A DNA stretch of 12,102 bases from Euperipatoides rowelli (taxonomy: Eukaryota > Onychophora > Udeonychophora > Euonychophora > Peripatopsidae), in assembly GCA_003024985.2 (NCBI GenBank), contig PXIH01S0000771.1; one strand, 5' to 3'. The notes under the pieces were generated by a model. That model was not told the origin of the DNA. It saw only the letters and a program-made list of their open reading frames with translations, and made no database searches. Below are positions 1 to 7,894 of this stretch, in pieces. The position numbers were made by a program, and so were the translations under genes. Numbering within the stretch: the first letter of the stretch is position 1; the number at the start of each line of letters is the position of its first letter.

Positions 1-1020
1 TACGATTTTCTATACTCTCACGATTTTCGTATTAGCTACTGTTTTTTACGATTTTTGAAATTTTATTTTTTATGTTTATTCAACAGAATTTGATTAAAAT
101 AAATAAATATAAAATTATATACACTAAAATATATATAAAAAAGAAATATACCTATTAAATTGTAGTTGAAATATACAGTATGTATTTACAGTAAATTATA
201 TATTAAAAAAAGAAGAAATATACAGTATATAGCCTAATGTATAAAATAAATTTGTACTTTTTTTTCTCAATTATTTCACACAGGTGGTTTCTCCAGCAGA
301 AATCCACATCTTAACTAATGAAAGTTAACAATCCTCATAAGCTGAGTATTATTTAGGCAGGCATAAACAATTGAGTAGTTTTCTTTTTTAATACCTAGTG
401 TGAAAATATTATAATCTCTCTGCTGCATTAAAATAATAAAAGCGAAAGTTTCCAATGTACTGTAACTTAGTCAAGTTATTTTTTTTTTTAAATCATAAAA
501 CTAAAATAACGTGTATAACAATTTAATGCTTTTCTTCCTTATTTAATAAAATGCAATCAATATGGAAATTGTTTTAACAAATCATTTGATATATTTCAAA
601 GAAGGTAACTGCAACTGAGTTTCTATTGTCAAGTGTAAACTTTTAAAAGGTGGAAAAAAACCCAGTTTGATCATTTTTGAGAATTTTAATTGACATCATT
701 AGTTCATTACCATCAGTCCAACTATTAATCAATCAACGGCTTTATTTCTAGATAACATTGGTTAACAGAAACTTTAATTTAGATAAATTGAAAGAACATC
801 ATTTAGATTTCTTTGGAGTTGAAACAATATTTAAAAAAAAAAAAGATAATTTGTCGTGCTTTAAATAATTCCGATATACAGTAAATATACTGTACTATCT
901 AATTTTAGTTTTTAGACACAATTTGTGATTATTATTTTTTTGCCAAGTTTTATTTCCAATATGCAATTTTTATTACGATTTGTTTTTGAATTGATGTAAA
1001 TTATAATTATTTTAAAATAG
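1..1020. other. AT-rich intron-like stretch, no gene seen
   Basis: I see no coding region or RNA gene here. The stretch is made of A and T runs, with scattered copies of the words TACAGTA/TACTGTA (near 172-195, 221 and 876-897) and one TAGCCTA near 231. The first 60 bases repeat the word ACGATTTT three times and resemble, weakly, the direct repeat at 5812-6034. Because the host exon at 7319 is internal (acceptor and donor both present), this stretch is probably intron of the same gene. That is inference, since the preceding exon is not in the window. Confidence 0.6.
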
Positions 1021-1492
1021 TTTTGGTGGTAACCTTTCTGTCAGAGCCTGATTATTTTTGCATATTAAATTTTACTTCCTCTCATTATTCCAAACAGCGA
1101 GATTGTAGCGTCACTTCCGGACTCAACGTTATATATTTCTGAACTCAAATGATTATTTACAGTTTTGGTGGTAACCTTTCTGTCAGAGCCTGATTATTTT
1201 TTGCATATTAAATTTTACTTCCTCTCATTGTAGGTATATATAGCAGAGTGCTACATTGTCATTTTTTATGGTCTGTTATTTTCAACTTCAACTTATTACC
1301 GTACTTATTGTCGAGATCATTTATTTGAAGTATATTTCATTACAGAATTCAAAACCGCAAGATTGTAGTGTCACTTCCGGAGCCAACGTTATATATTTCT
1401 GAACTCAAATGATTATTTACAGTTTTGGTGGTAACCTTTCTGTCAGAGCCTGATTATTTTTGCATATTAAATTTTACTTCCTCTCATTGTAG
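1021..1492 (+). repeat. Three tandem 5' UTR monomers of the LINE
   Basis: A block of about 70 bases beginning TTTTGGTGGTAACC occurs at 1021, 1163 and 1423, nearly identical each time. Between the copies lies a second shared block (about 1090-1162 and 1353-1422) containing GATTGTAG and GTCACTTCCGG and ending ATTTACAG. The middle unit is longer (260 against 142 bases) because of an extra piece at about 1234-1350. Tandem 5' monomers are known from some LINEs, notably rodent L1, where they carry the internal promoter. A promoter role here is inference. Confidence 0.85.
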
Positions 1493-1561
1493 GTAAGCAC
1501 TATTGTTATTTTCATTTCTTGATGTTTATACAGTATTTATACGGCTCTGACAGGTTCCACC
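1427..1561 (+). promoter_or_regulatory. Long hairpin in the LINE 5' UTR
   Basis: The third monomer (1427-1450, GGTGG...AACC...GTCAGAGCC) has an inverted counterpart at 1543-1561 (GGCTCTGAC, GGTT, CCACC). The arms give 5, 4 and 9 base pairs, separated by small internal loops, around a loop of about 90 bases. The loop includes the donor-like GTAG/GTAAGC at 1489-1498. The structure ends about 60 bases before the presumed ORF1 start at 1624. The pairing is seen in the sequence; any effect on translation or splicing is inference. Confidence 0.6.
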
Positions 1562-1623
1562 GTTATCTTTGTTCATTTATTTGTGACAGTTTTAGTTTGT
1601 TATTGTGTTATTATTATAACATT

Positions 1624-2650
1624 ATGGCTACAAGTTACAACAAAGCAAAAAAAAGCTGATGTTAAAAATTGTCCAATATGTTAGATTGTAGTACGGTAGA
1701 TAAAAAAGGAATTTTATGTGATTATTGTATTAATTGATTTCATCCAGGATGTCAGTCTATGTCTATTGAAAAATACAATATTCTGTCAACAAATCCTGAC
1801 CCTTGGTATTGCAAAAAAATGTATTCCCATTATTAAAGACAAATTGGACACTTCTCAATCAATTGATATGTTATCCAAACGTATTGATAATTTTACATCA
1901 AAGTTTGAACTAGAATTTGACTCTCTTAAAAACCACATCACAGGAAATTTTAATAGACTTGATGATGCAGTTACTTCTATTACAACTAGAATAGATGACA
2001 TGGAACAGGATAAATATGGTTTACAACTAAAATTTGATAAATTTAAAGACGAAACTGACTCAAATTGCTGCTATTTCGTCCACTTTGGATGGAATTGTTA
2101 GAGACAATCTTACTGCTTATAAACAACAAAATCAAATTCTGTCTACTAACTTATCTGGTGAAATACAACAAAACCACCATTCCGATCAAATTAATAACAG
2201 ATCTCAACAAGACCAATATTATAAACTATATGACTTACAATGTAGAAGAAAAAATGTTATTATTTTTGGTACAATCTCACTAGATACTGGTGACAAGGCA
2301 AATATTAAACATATCCTTAATAAGCTCATTATTTTGTTTAAACTTGATATTGAATCCTCTGACTATTTTTTTAAACATATTAACATAGCCAATACCAAAG
2401 GAATGATTAAATTATCATTAACCACATTGATGACAAAAGGGCCTTTTTACAAAGGTTATAAATTTCTAAAAAATTCTCCTGACCCAGAATTAGTACTAAA
2501 GAAGAGAGGGAAAAGGATAAGCTATTAAAAACTGAACTATATTTGAGAAGAAATAGAGGTGAAAAAATAATTTATCATGGTAACATTGTTGAAATTGAGT
2601 CAGCTAAACACACTCAACCCACAACTAGTTTAAAAACCTACGACTTATAG
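1624..2650 (+). pseudogene. LINE ORF1 remnant: PHD finger, coiled coil, RRM-like
   Basis: ORF1 proteins of LINEs bind the element RNA and act as chaperones in the retrotransposition particle. The likely start is ATG at 1624, after the 5' UTR. A C4HC3 PHD finger is readable across frames: CPIC (1670-1681), CDYC (1717-1728), FHPGC (1738-1752) and WYCKKC (1804-1822). It is broken by a one-base loss near 1681, TGA at 1735-1737 where the family has Trp, and one extra A in the run 1813-1819. A hydrophilic coiled coil follows (about 1823-2045, e.g. RIDNFTSKFELEFDSLKNH), then a frameshift near 2040. Next comes an RRM-like part with CRRKNVIIFG (about 2239-2268). A further frameshift near 2500 leads to the C-terminal end, SLKTYDL then TAG. 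The length, about 340 codons, is normal for the family. The domain calls rest on visible motifs. Confidence 0.85.
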
Positions 2651-2656
2651 CAATCA
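2648..2656 (+). promoter_or_regulatory. TAG-CAA-TCA leaky-stop context between ORF1 and ORF2
   Basis: ORF1 ends with TAG at 2648-2650, followed at once by CAATCA. This matches the CARYYA context known to promote readthrough of UAG in tobamoviruses. The frame continues open without a stop to 2908 and encodes the start of the endonuclease (ICYTNI begins about eight codons after the stop). No ATG is present at the junction. Whether it is used, or whether TAG arose by a point mutation in a fused frame, cannot be told from this one copy. Confidence 0.5.
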
Positions 2657-5453
2657 CTTTTAGAATTTACTATTTGTTATACCAATATTTCCTCATTTTT
2701 GAAAAAATTCCCTTACTTTAAATATTATTTACTTAATAATAAAGTGAAAATTTTTGTTGTGGTTGAGTCTTGGCTTCGGCCTTCAATCGTGAATAATGAT
2801 ATCCTTATACCCGGTTATAACATTTTACGTAAAGATCGGTTGGATAGAAAGGGCGGAGGGATCATAATTTATATTTCTAGAGAATTAAATTATGACATTG
2901 TCTCTGGGTGACTATAAAAGAATCCTTGTAGTTCAGATTTGAATATAATTTAAACTTATATTTAGTTGGTGTATTTTATCGCTCTCCCAATTCATCAACC
3001 CAGGCTGACAGTCTATTCTTGAAAGCATAATTATGGGCATTAATCACTTCAAAACACACAGAAATTTTTCTAATTTATTGATTTACGGTGATTTCAATTG
3101 CCCATTGTTAGACTGGAGATTACACACGTCTGCCTATGGGGTTGGCACATTTGGTGATGGCTTATTTAATCTTATCAACAATGAATTTTTTTTCCAAATA
3201 GTTACCCAAAATACTCGATATAGAGGTACCTCCACTTCATTATTGGACCTAATATTTTCTTTTTTTGGAGACCCCATTTGATAATATTTACTTTGATCCA
3301 CCTTTGGGCTTTAGTGATCACATTATTAGATCAGTAATTGTATATACGGATCAACCCATCCCTCCCTTCTCATATAACTTAAGATTTTTCTAGGGCTAAT
3401 TACAATTTAATTTAATCAAATATTAAAAGATGTTAATCTTATTCTTTTTTTAATGTCCCTGAACAGTTACTAAATGCTATAATAGATACATAAACACAAT
3501 TAAACATATAATTTCTTCTAATGTATACATAAGAAAAACATTTGATACATCTACACATAAAAGATGGATTACTCAAGGCACCAAACTATTAATAACTGAA
3601 AAGAAATATTTTTTTTTAAAATATATAAAAAAAATCCTAAACTATAATTACTTAATATATAAAAGAATTAGAATTAAAACTTTATCAGCAATCAGAAAAG
3701 ACCGTTATGGTTCTGACTTTTGGGTTATAAAAAAAGCAAAAAAGGATAAAAAAATATGTTATCAACACTTTAAAAAAGATAAATTTAATAATAGAATCGT
3801 TTGCATTGATAAAGATGGGTCTTGTATTACTAATCCCTTTCCTATTGCCAATGAATTTTCTAAATTTTTTTCCAGATTTTCTCATGTTCATGATAAACCT
3901 AGGTTTGACTTTGTCAATAATGACCAACCTCCACTTTTTAACCAAATTGAACTTTCCAAACTTATCTCAGATTTTAAAGATTCTTCCTCTTCATCTACTG
4001 ATGGAATTTCTTATTATTTTGTTAGGAGATGTCCTCATTTTTTTATCAATTCTATCCTTAAACTTCCAATCTATCTCTTGTCTCAGGCTGCATACCCAAA
4101 AACTGGAAACTCACTCAAATTCTTCCTAAATTTAAAAAAGGCAATAGGAAGCCTACCGCCCCATCTCTATATCATCTTCAATTTCTAAAATTGTTGAAAA
4201 GTTAATTTTGTTAAGGCTTAATTCATTTATTGAATCAAAAAATATTTTTCAAAGTTTCCAACACAGTTTTAGATCTGGCTATTCCGTACAAAAACTAACT
4301 TGATGCAAAGTAGTAGTTATAATAATTAAACACTTAAATCAATCCATTTAGATTGACATGGTTTTTATCGACTGCCAGTCGGCCTTTGATATGGTCAATC
4401 ATAAAATTTTAATCTCTAAATTAATTTCCCCTGGATTCAACAGTTATATTGTATGCTGGATACAAGGTTTTCTGGATGATCGTAAAATCATGACAGTCAT
4501 TGATGATGTTTTTTCTGACCAGTTCTCGGTTTTTGTAGGCCTCCCACAGGGGGCTGTCCTGTCGGCTGTTTTGTTTAATGTGATGACCTCTGACATCAAT
4601 GTTAATTTATCTTCATTTATTATTCAATATGCCGACGACCTTAAGATCATGCGTTCAATTTATAGTTCTGATGATAGCTACAGTATATACTGTATTACAA
4701 AATGACATTAATATTTCTAATTGGAGTAAAAATAATAACTTAGTGATTAATTCTCAGAAAACTAAGATCATGAATATTGCTCATCGACCTAAACCAAACT
4801 TCTTAAAATTAATAATCAGACTCTTGAGGTTGTCGACAATTATCAAGACCTGGGGGGTCACTTTAGATTGTCATTTCTCTTACTCCATGCTGACAGGACT
4901 GCCTCTAAAATGCGTATTCAGTTTGCTTCTCTTCGTAACGCTATTGGTATCATTACTATTGAGATTTTTCTTATTATTTACCCTCTCTATATTCAAACAT
5001 ATAGATTACTGTTTTTTTTATTGTCTCAATTCTATATAAAAAGGACCTTTCCAAACTTACTCTAGCGTTTCGAAGCATGACCAAGCAAATTCAAGGCATG
5101 TACAACAAACCATATGTAGAAAGATTACAAGCTATTCATTCAATTTTAACCCCTATACAGTGAATTTCTAGGGGCGATGTTATAAATATGTATAAACATA
5201 TTATTGGGGAAAACTTTAGTCGATATTTCTTACTGTCTGATAAAACTTTTTTGCGACATCATTATCATCATATCGGAAAAACCATTTTTTGAATCTAAAC
5301 AATCTTCTGTCTCTTACCTGTATAGAAATATCGACTTATGGAATCGTCTCTCTTCTGTAATATTTGATGTCACTAAATATTAATGTTTTTAAAAATGATT
5401 TGGATTTATTTTTAGGCTCTGACCGAGATTTTTGTAGTCTGAGATTTATTTGA
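2651..5453 (+). pseudogene. LINE ORF2 remnant: endonuclease plus reverse transcriptase
   Basis: ORF2 nicks the target DNA and reverse-transcribes the element RNA. Endonuclease motifs: ICYTNI (about 2672), VVVESWL (about 2756-2776), KDRLDRKGGG (about 2830-2859), GVFYRSP (about 2969-2989), GDFN (3087-3098) and FSDH (3310-3321). Reverse transcriptase motifs: STDGIS (about 3997-4014), YRPISI (4154-4171), QHSFRSGYS (about 4259-4285), motif A VFIDCQSAFD (4361-4390), motif B GLPQG (about 4535-4552) and YADD (4628-4639). All three catalytic aspartates are present. A C-terminal region with WN (5339-5344) follows. The last readable frame ends with TGA at 5451-5453. The span of about 934 codons is full length for the family, but at least eight frameshifts or stops break it (for example TGA at 2909-2911, and shifts near 3020, 4100, 4150 and 4690). 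No ATG start is visible. Confidence 0.9.
4679..4694. repeat. Perfect 16-bp palindrome TACAGTATATACTGTA
   Basis: The palindrome sits in the LINE ORF2, about 40 bases after the YADD motif. Before it the frame reads SSDDSY; after it the expected continuation (LQNDINISNW) resumes in another frame. An added segment of about 7-10 bases would explain both the palindrome and the shift. The half-site TACAGTAT recurs elsewhere in the window. Confidence 0.75.
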
Positions 5454-5486
5454 TGTAAAAAGTTTTTCTTATACATCTGCTCTCCT

Positions 5487-5507
5487 TAAAAATAAATAAA
5501 TAAATAA
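5487..5507 (+). repeat. TAAA-type simple-repeat tail of the LINE
   Basis: Five or so TAAA/AAAT units follow the ORF2 stop by about 33 bases. Short simple-repeat 3' tails instead of a long poly(A) are common in CR1/L2-type elements. I place the 3' end of the element here. Confidence 0.75.
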
Positions 5508-5765
5508 TGTATTTTTTTAAAAAAGTATGCAAATTATTAAAAATTATACAGTATATTTATGGTATAGGCTATTTAGTATAGGCTACACCATATACAGTAT
5601 GTTAAAAGTATTATGGTATTGCTTTTAATTTCATTAGAATGGCTTTATTTTTGTAATTTTGTTTTCATTTAATAAACTTGATTTTTTTTGTTAAAAAAAG
5701 CAATTATTACTAGCCTATAATAAGCTTATTTAAAATAATTAAAAAAATTTCTACTGTTGTTCAAA
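5508..5765. other. AT-rich intron with short direct repeats
   Basis: No gene is seen. GTATAGGCTA is repeated in tandem near 5561-5585, flanked by TACAGTAT near 5548 and 5594 and by an inverted pair TATGGT/ACCATA. These words are the same ones scattered over the rest of the window. Confidence 0.5.
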
Positions 5766-5778
5766 CCCCCCCCCCCCC
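5766..5778 (+). repeat. Run of 13 C
   Basis: An uninterrupted C run in very AT-rich surroundings, followed within about 12 bases by a long T run (5790-5801). It is a likely site of length variation and of sequencing error. I see no coding or structural context that explains it. Confidence 0.9.
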
Positions 5779-5811
5779 ATCCCGTAAGATTTTTTTTTTT
5801 TGTAATTTCTG

Positions 5812-6034
5812 TTAAAAAGTTTTAGTATTTTTTGTCAAGATTGTGTCTTTTTGGTGTAGATATTCATATTTTAAGTTTTACCTGGTTAAATATTCCATTA
5901 AAAAAATTATTTTCATTAAAATGTTATAGTATTTTTTTGTATTTTGAGTAAAAAGTTTTAGTATTTTTGGCCTCATTTTCGTATTTTTGGATGTAGATCT
6001 TAGTATTTTTGGTTTTACTTGGTTGACAGGTATG
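5812..6034. repeat. Diverged direct repeat, two copies of about 85 bases
   Basis: Copy one (5812-5895) and copy two (5948-6034) share TAAAAAGTTTTAGTATTTTT, then TCTTTTTGG or GTATTTTTGG, TGTAGAT, and TTTTAC(C/T)TGGTT. The offset is 136 bases. The second copy ends GGTTGACAGGTATGC. Inside, the word AGTATTTTTGG recurs. An open frame on the minus strand (5878-6063) is only a by-product of this repeat, giving PKIL twice. It probably comes from a dispersed element, unidentified. Confidence 0.7.
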
Positions 6035-6080
6035 CAAGATAGATTGCATAAATACACACACACATTGGGTTAATCAGCAA

Positions 6081-6164
6081 TGACGTCAGACGTGACAACA
6101 ATATTAAAGTTCAAATCTTAGCTTGTTCAATTTGATTGGCTAGCAAGTGCAAAGGTCATTGGCT
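6081..6164 (+). promoter_or_regulatory. CRE and two CCAAT boxes upstream of the piggyBac relic
   Basis: A perfect CRE palindrome TGACGTCA lies at 6081-6088. Two inverted CCAAT boxes follow, GATTGGCT at 6134-6141 and ATTGGCT at 6158-6164. The second is 8 bases before the ATG at 6172 that opens the transposase remnant. This grouping resembles a compact proximal promoter, probably the transposon's own. There is no obvious TATA box in the right place. Activity is inference. Confidence 0.45.
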
Positions 6165-6171
6165 TTTTAAA

Positions 6172-6721
6172 AATGGTAGTTTGCAAAAGAAAATATTGAC
6201 GGCAGAAGAAATAGAAAAATTTTAATAAAAAATCAGTGAAGATGAACTAAGTTATAATCAGAATGTGGGGAAAGTAACCAGATGTAATCAAATACTCAGC
6301 TCTTATTCAGTAAAAAGAAAACAGGATAAGAAATGGTATAAAAAAAGTTCAAACATTTATTGATTATGTGTCTTTTCAATTCTTTTGTTCTTTATGCCAA
6401 AAATGGAGGCAAACTAACACGGTTTACTTAGTTACAATTAATTATTTATTTACCATTAATTCAAAACATTCTAGATTTGTATAAAACAGAATCAATAGCT
6501 CCTAAATATGGAAGACCAGCTAAAGAGCCCGACTCCTTTCGTCTTTATGAATGGCACTTTTCTTCCCTAATACCTCCCACAGAAAATTTAAAAAAAAATG
6601 CTGCTAGATTATGCTAAAAAAAAAGAAAGAAATGAAATGCTGATATATGTGTGCTGAATGTGATGTTAGTTTACGTGTAGTCTCTTGTTTTAAAATCTAT
6701 CGTAGACAAAAGCAATTTTAA
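6172..6721 (+). pseudogene. Internally deleted piggyBac (PGBD-type) transposase relic
   Basis: piggyBac transposases cut and paste DNA at TTAA sites with a DDD/RNase H-like core. Here only the two ends of the protein remain. The N-terminal end starts at ATG 6172 (MVCKRK) and, after a frameshift, reads LTAEEIEKF and SEDELSYNQ, the acidic start usual in the family. The C-terminal end reads KYGRP (about 6507-6521), then RLYEWHFSSLIPPT (about 6540-6581), then the cysteine-rich zinc domain with YMCAECDVSL, CF and IY, stopping at TAA (6719-6721). Within that domain an expected Cys has become Arg after SL, and the last His is Arg. A stop at about 6607 and further shifts break it. Family proteins have roughly 550-600 codons; this span is about 180, so the catalytic core is absent. 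Confidence 0.8.
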
Positions 6722-6818
6722 AATTCTTGAAAAATAAAAAATCTGGTTACTGTTATTTCTAATATATAGTAGCCTATAGTAAGTACCTTTAAAGTAATAT
6801 GTTTTTTTACTCACAATC

Positions 6819-6900
6819 TTTTTTTTTTAAAAAAAAAAAAAAAAACTATTTTTTTTATATTGATAAATAAAATTTTTATTTTTTTATTGATAAATAAAAT
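6819..6900. repeat. T10-A17 inverted run and a 14-base direct repeat
   Basis: Ten T (6819-6828) run straight into seventeen A (6829-6845), a perfect self-pairing tract. It is followed by two copies of TTGATAAATAAAAT (6860-6873 and 6887-6900). This is low-complexity sequence in the 3' flank of the piggyBac relic. Confidence 0.8.
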
Positions 6901-7006
6901 AACGAATAAAGAAACAATGAAGTAAAAAAAATAATAGCTTAAAAATTTGACTAGCGAAAATAAATGAAACATTGTGACTACACTTTCTGCATTGAAATAA
7001 AACGTT

Positions 7007-7017
7007 GAAGGGGTTAA
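7007..7017 (+). mobile_element. Possible 3' end of the piggyBac element (GAAGGGG-TTAA)
   Basis: GAAGGGG followed by TTAA (7014-7017) looks like the outer end of a piggyBac inverted repeat, which typically reads inward as TTAA-CCC. It lies about 290 bases after the transposase stop. No matching CCCCTTC copy next to TTAA was found upstream of 6172, so the 5' end is either lost or not homologous, and this call is tentative. Confidence 0.3.
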
Positions 7018-7318
7018 GAGCCTAAACTACAACTTCCCAAAAATGGATTATGAAATAATTTACAAACAAATTAAATATGTACTGTATAATAATAATAACT
7101 TATTTTTCTATATTTCATTAATTCTCAATGCTGCTACTGTTCTTTGTTATAACTTTTTAAAAACATACAAGGGGATAAAAAGTATCCCTCAAATCAAAGA
7201 TTTATAGAAGACAGTTGAGAATATTAGTAGTATGCTACAATGTTGACTGACAAAAGATGAATATTTGTCCCCAATTTGTTTGAATTAGCCTATTGTTTAA
7301 AATTTAATTTTTCTTCAG

Positions 7319-7894
7319 ATGCAGATGTTGAAGACAACACTGAAAGCGACGTGTCTAGATTAGCTTCCATAGAGCATCCTGATGACTCTCAAGAGGATAA
7401 GATGGATCCATGTAAGGATATCAGTGACCCTGAGACTCCTGATTCTCCAACCATAATCACAGAATTGGACAGCCTCTGCGTTCAAGTAAGCAATTTAAAA
7501 ATCCAGAATGGACCTGACTCTCCCAACAGTGAAAAAGACGGTCAGAATATTTTAGAAAATTGTGAAAATTTAGAAGTTTGTAAAAAATCCACAGAACTTA
7601 AAAACAAATGCGCACATACTAGTATTGATAGTAACAAAATGGCCTGTGATCAAAAAGATTTGGATGAAAAATCTGATTCTACGTGCAAAAATAGGAGCAA
7701 ATTAGAGCAGGATATGATTATGAAGTCTCGTAATTCCCTGGCCCCTCGTTATCAAGCCTCATCGCATGAATGCTCTGTCCAATATTGTTTAAATCAATTT
7801 ACTGCCCCGGAACTGCTAACTGGAAACAATAAATTTGGCTGTGAGAACTGCACAAAAATTAAAGAAGCTAAACTGGGTGCAAGAGCTGTGGGAG
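7319..7894 (+). CDS. Internal exon of a USP16/USP45-type ubiquitin hydrolase
   Basis: USP16 and USP45 are cysteine proteases that remove ubiquitin (USP16 from histone H2A, USP45 from ERCC1 in mammals). The exon encodes 192 codons. First comes an acidic, Ser/Asp-rich, low-complexity insert (e.g. IEHPDDSQEDKMD), which in this family separates the catalytic Cys box from the fingers. At the end is the conserved stretch CSVQYCLNQFTAPELL, then GNNKFGCENCTK with the first CxxC of the zinc-binding fingers (about 7842-7853). This resembles USP45 slightly more than USP16. The acceptor is TTTTTCTTCAG (ends 7318), and a second CAG lies six bases on. The donor is GGAG/GTATTC (exon ends 7894). Both introns are phase 1. 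No ATG begins this exon, and the open frame upstream of 7319 is intron. The Cys box and His box exons lie outside the window. Confidence 0.85.

Larger units (their letters stand above)
1021..5507 (+). mobile_element. Decayed, near full-length CR1/L2-type LINE
   Basis: A non-LTR retrotransposon copies itself by target-primed reverse transcription. Seen in order: tandem 5' UTR monomers, ORF1 with a PHD finger, coiled coil and RRM-like part, ORF2 with an apurinic-type endonuclease and reverse transcriptase, no RNase H, and a short TAAA-type tail. The C-terminal ORF2 part (a RGD-containing stretch near 5170, and a WN about 5339-5344) is the arrangement known from CR1/L2 clade elements, and PHD fingers in ORF1 are described for CR1-like elements. 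The exact clade (CR1, L2, Crack, Daphne) cannot be settled by eye. Many frameshifts and stops make this copy inactive. It lies in the same orientation as the USP exon downstream. I could not find a convincing target-site duplication. Confidence 0.9.

Noticed and set aside
2699-2701. A start codon for ORF2 at 2699
   Set aside because: It is TTG in the middle of an open frame that already runs from the ORF1 stop. The endonuclease homology begins before it.
3685-3945. Minus-strand open frame over the LINE
   Set aside because: It is antisense to ORF2, whose reverse transcriptase N-terminal part is clearly readable on the plus strand.
3806-4129. Plus-strand frame rich in Leu and Ile
   Set aside because: It is the wrong frame for most of its length. 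The neighbouring frame gives the family-typical sequence with TDGIS. Only its last part, after about 4090, may be real ORF2.
5480-5540. Target-site duplication of the LINE
   Set aside because: The sequence after the tail was compared with that before 1021. Only short AT words match, which is no better than chance.
5878-6063. Small minus-strand open frame
   Set aside because: It arises from the diverged direct repeat and has no domain; the repeated PKIL is a translation of the repeat.
6060-6080. TTAA at 6070 as the 5' end of the piggyBac element
   Set aside because: The bases after it (TCAGCAATG) do not match the complement of the 3' candidate end (CCCCTTCAACG).
7276-7318. Apparent start of the USP open frame upstream of 7319
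   Set aside because: The codon at 7276 is TTG, not ATG, and the stretch up to 7318 is a pyrimidine-rich acceptor tract. The family homology also belongs inside a longer protein, so this is intron.
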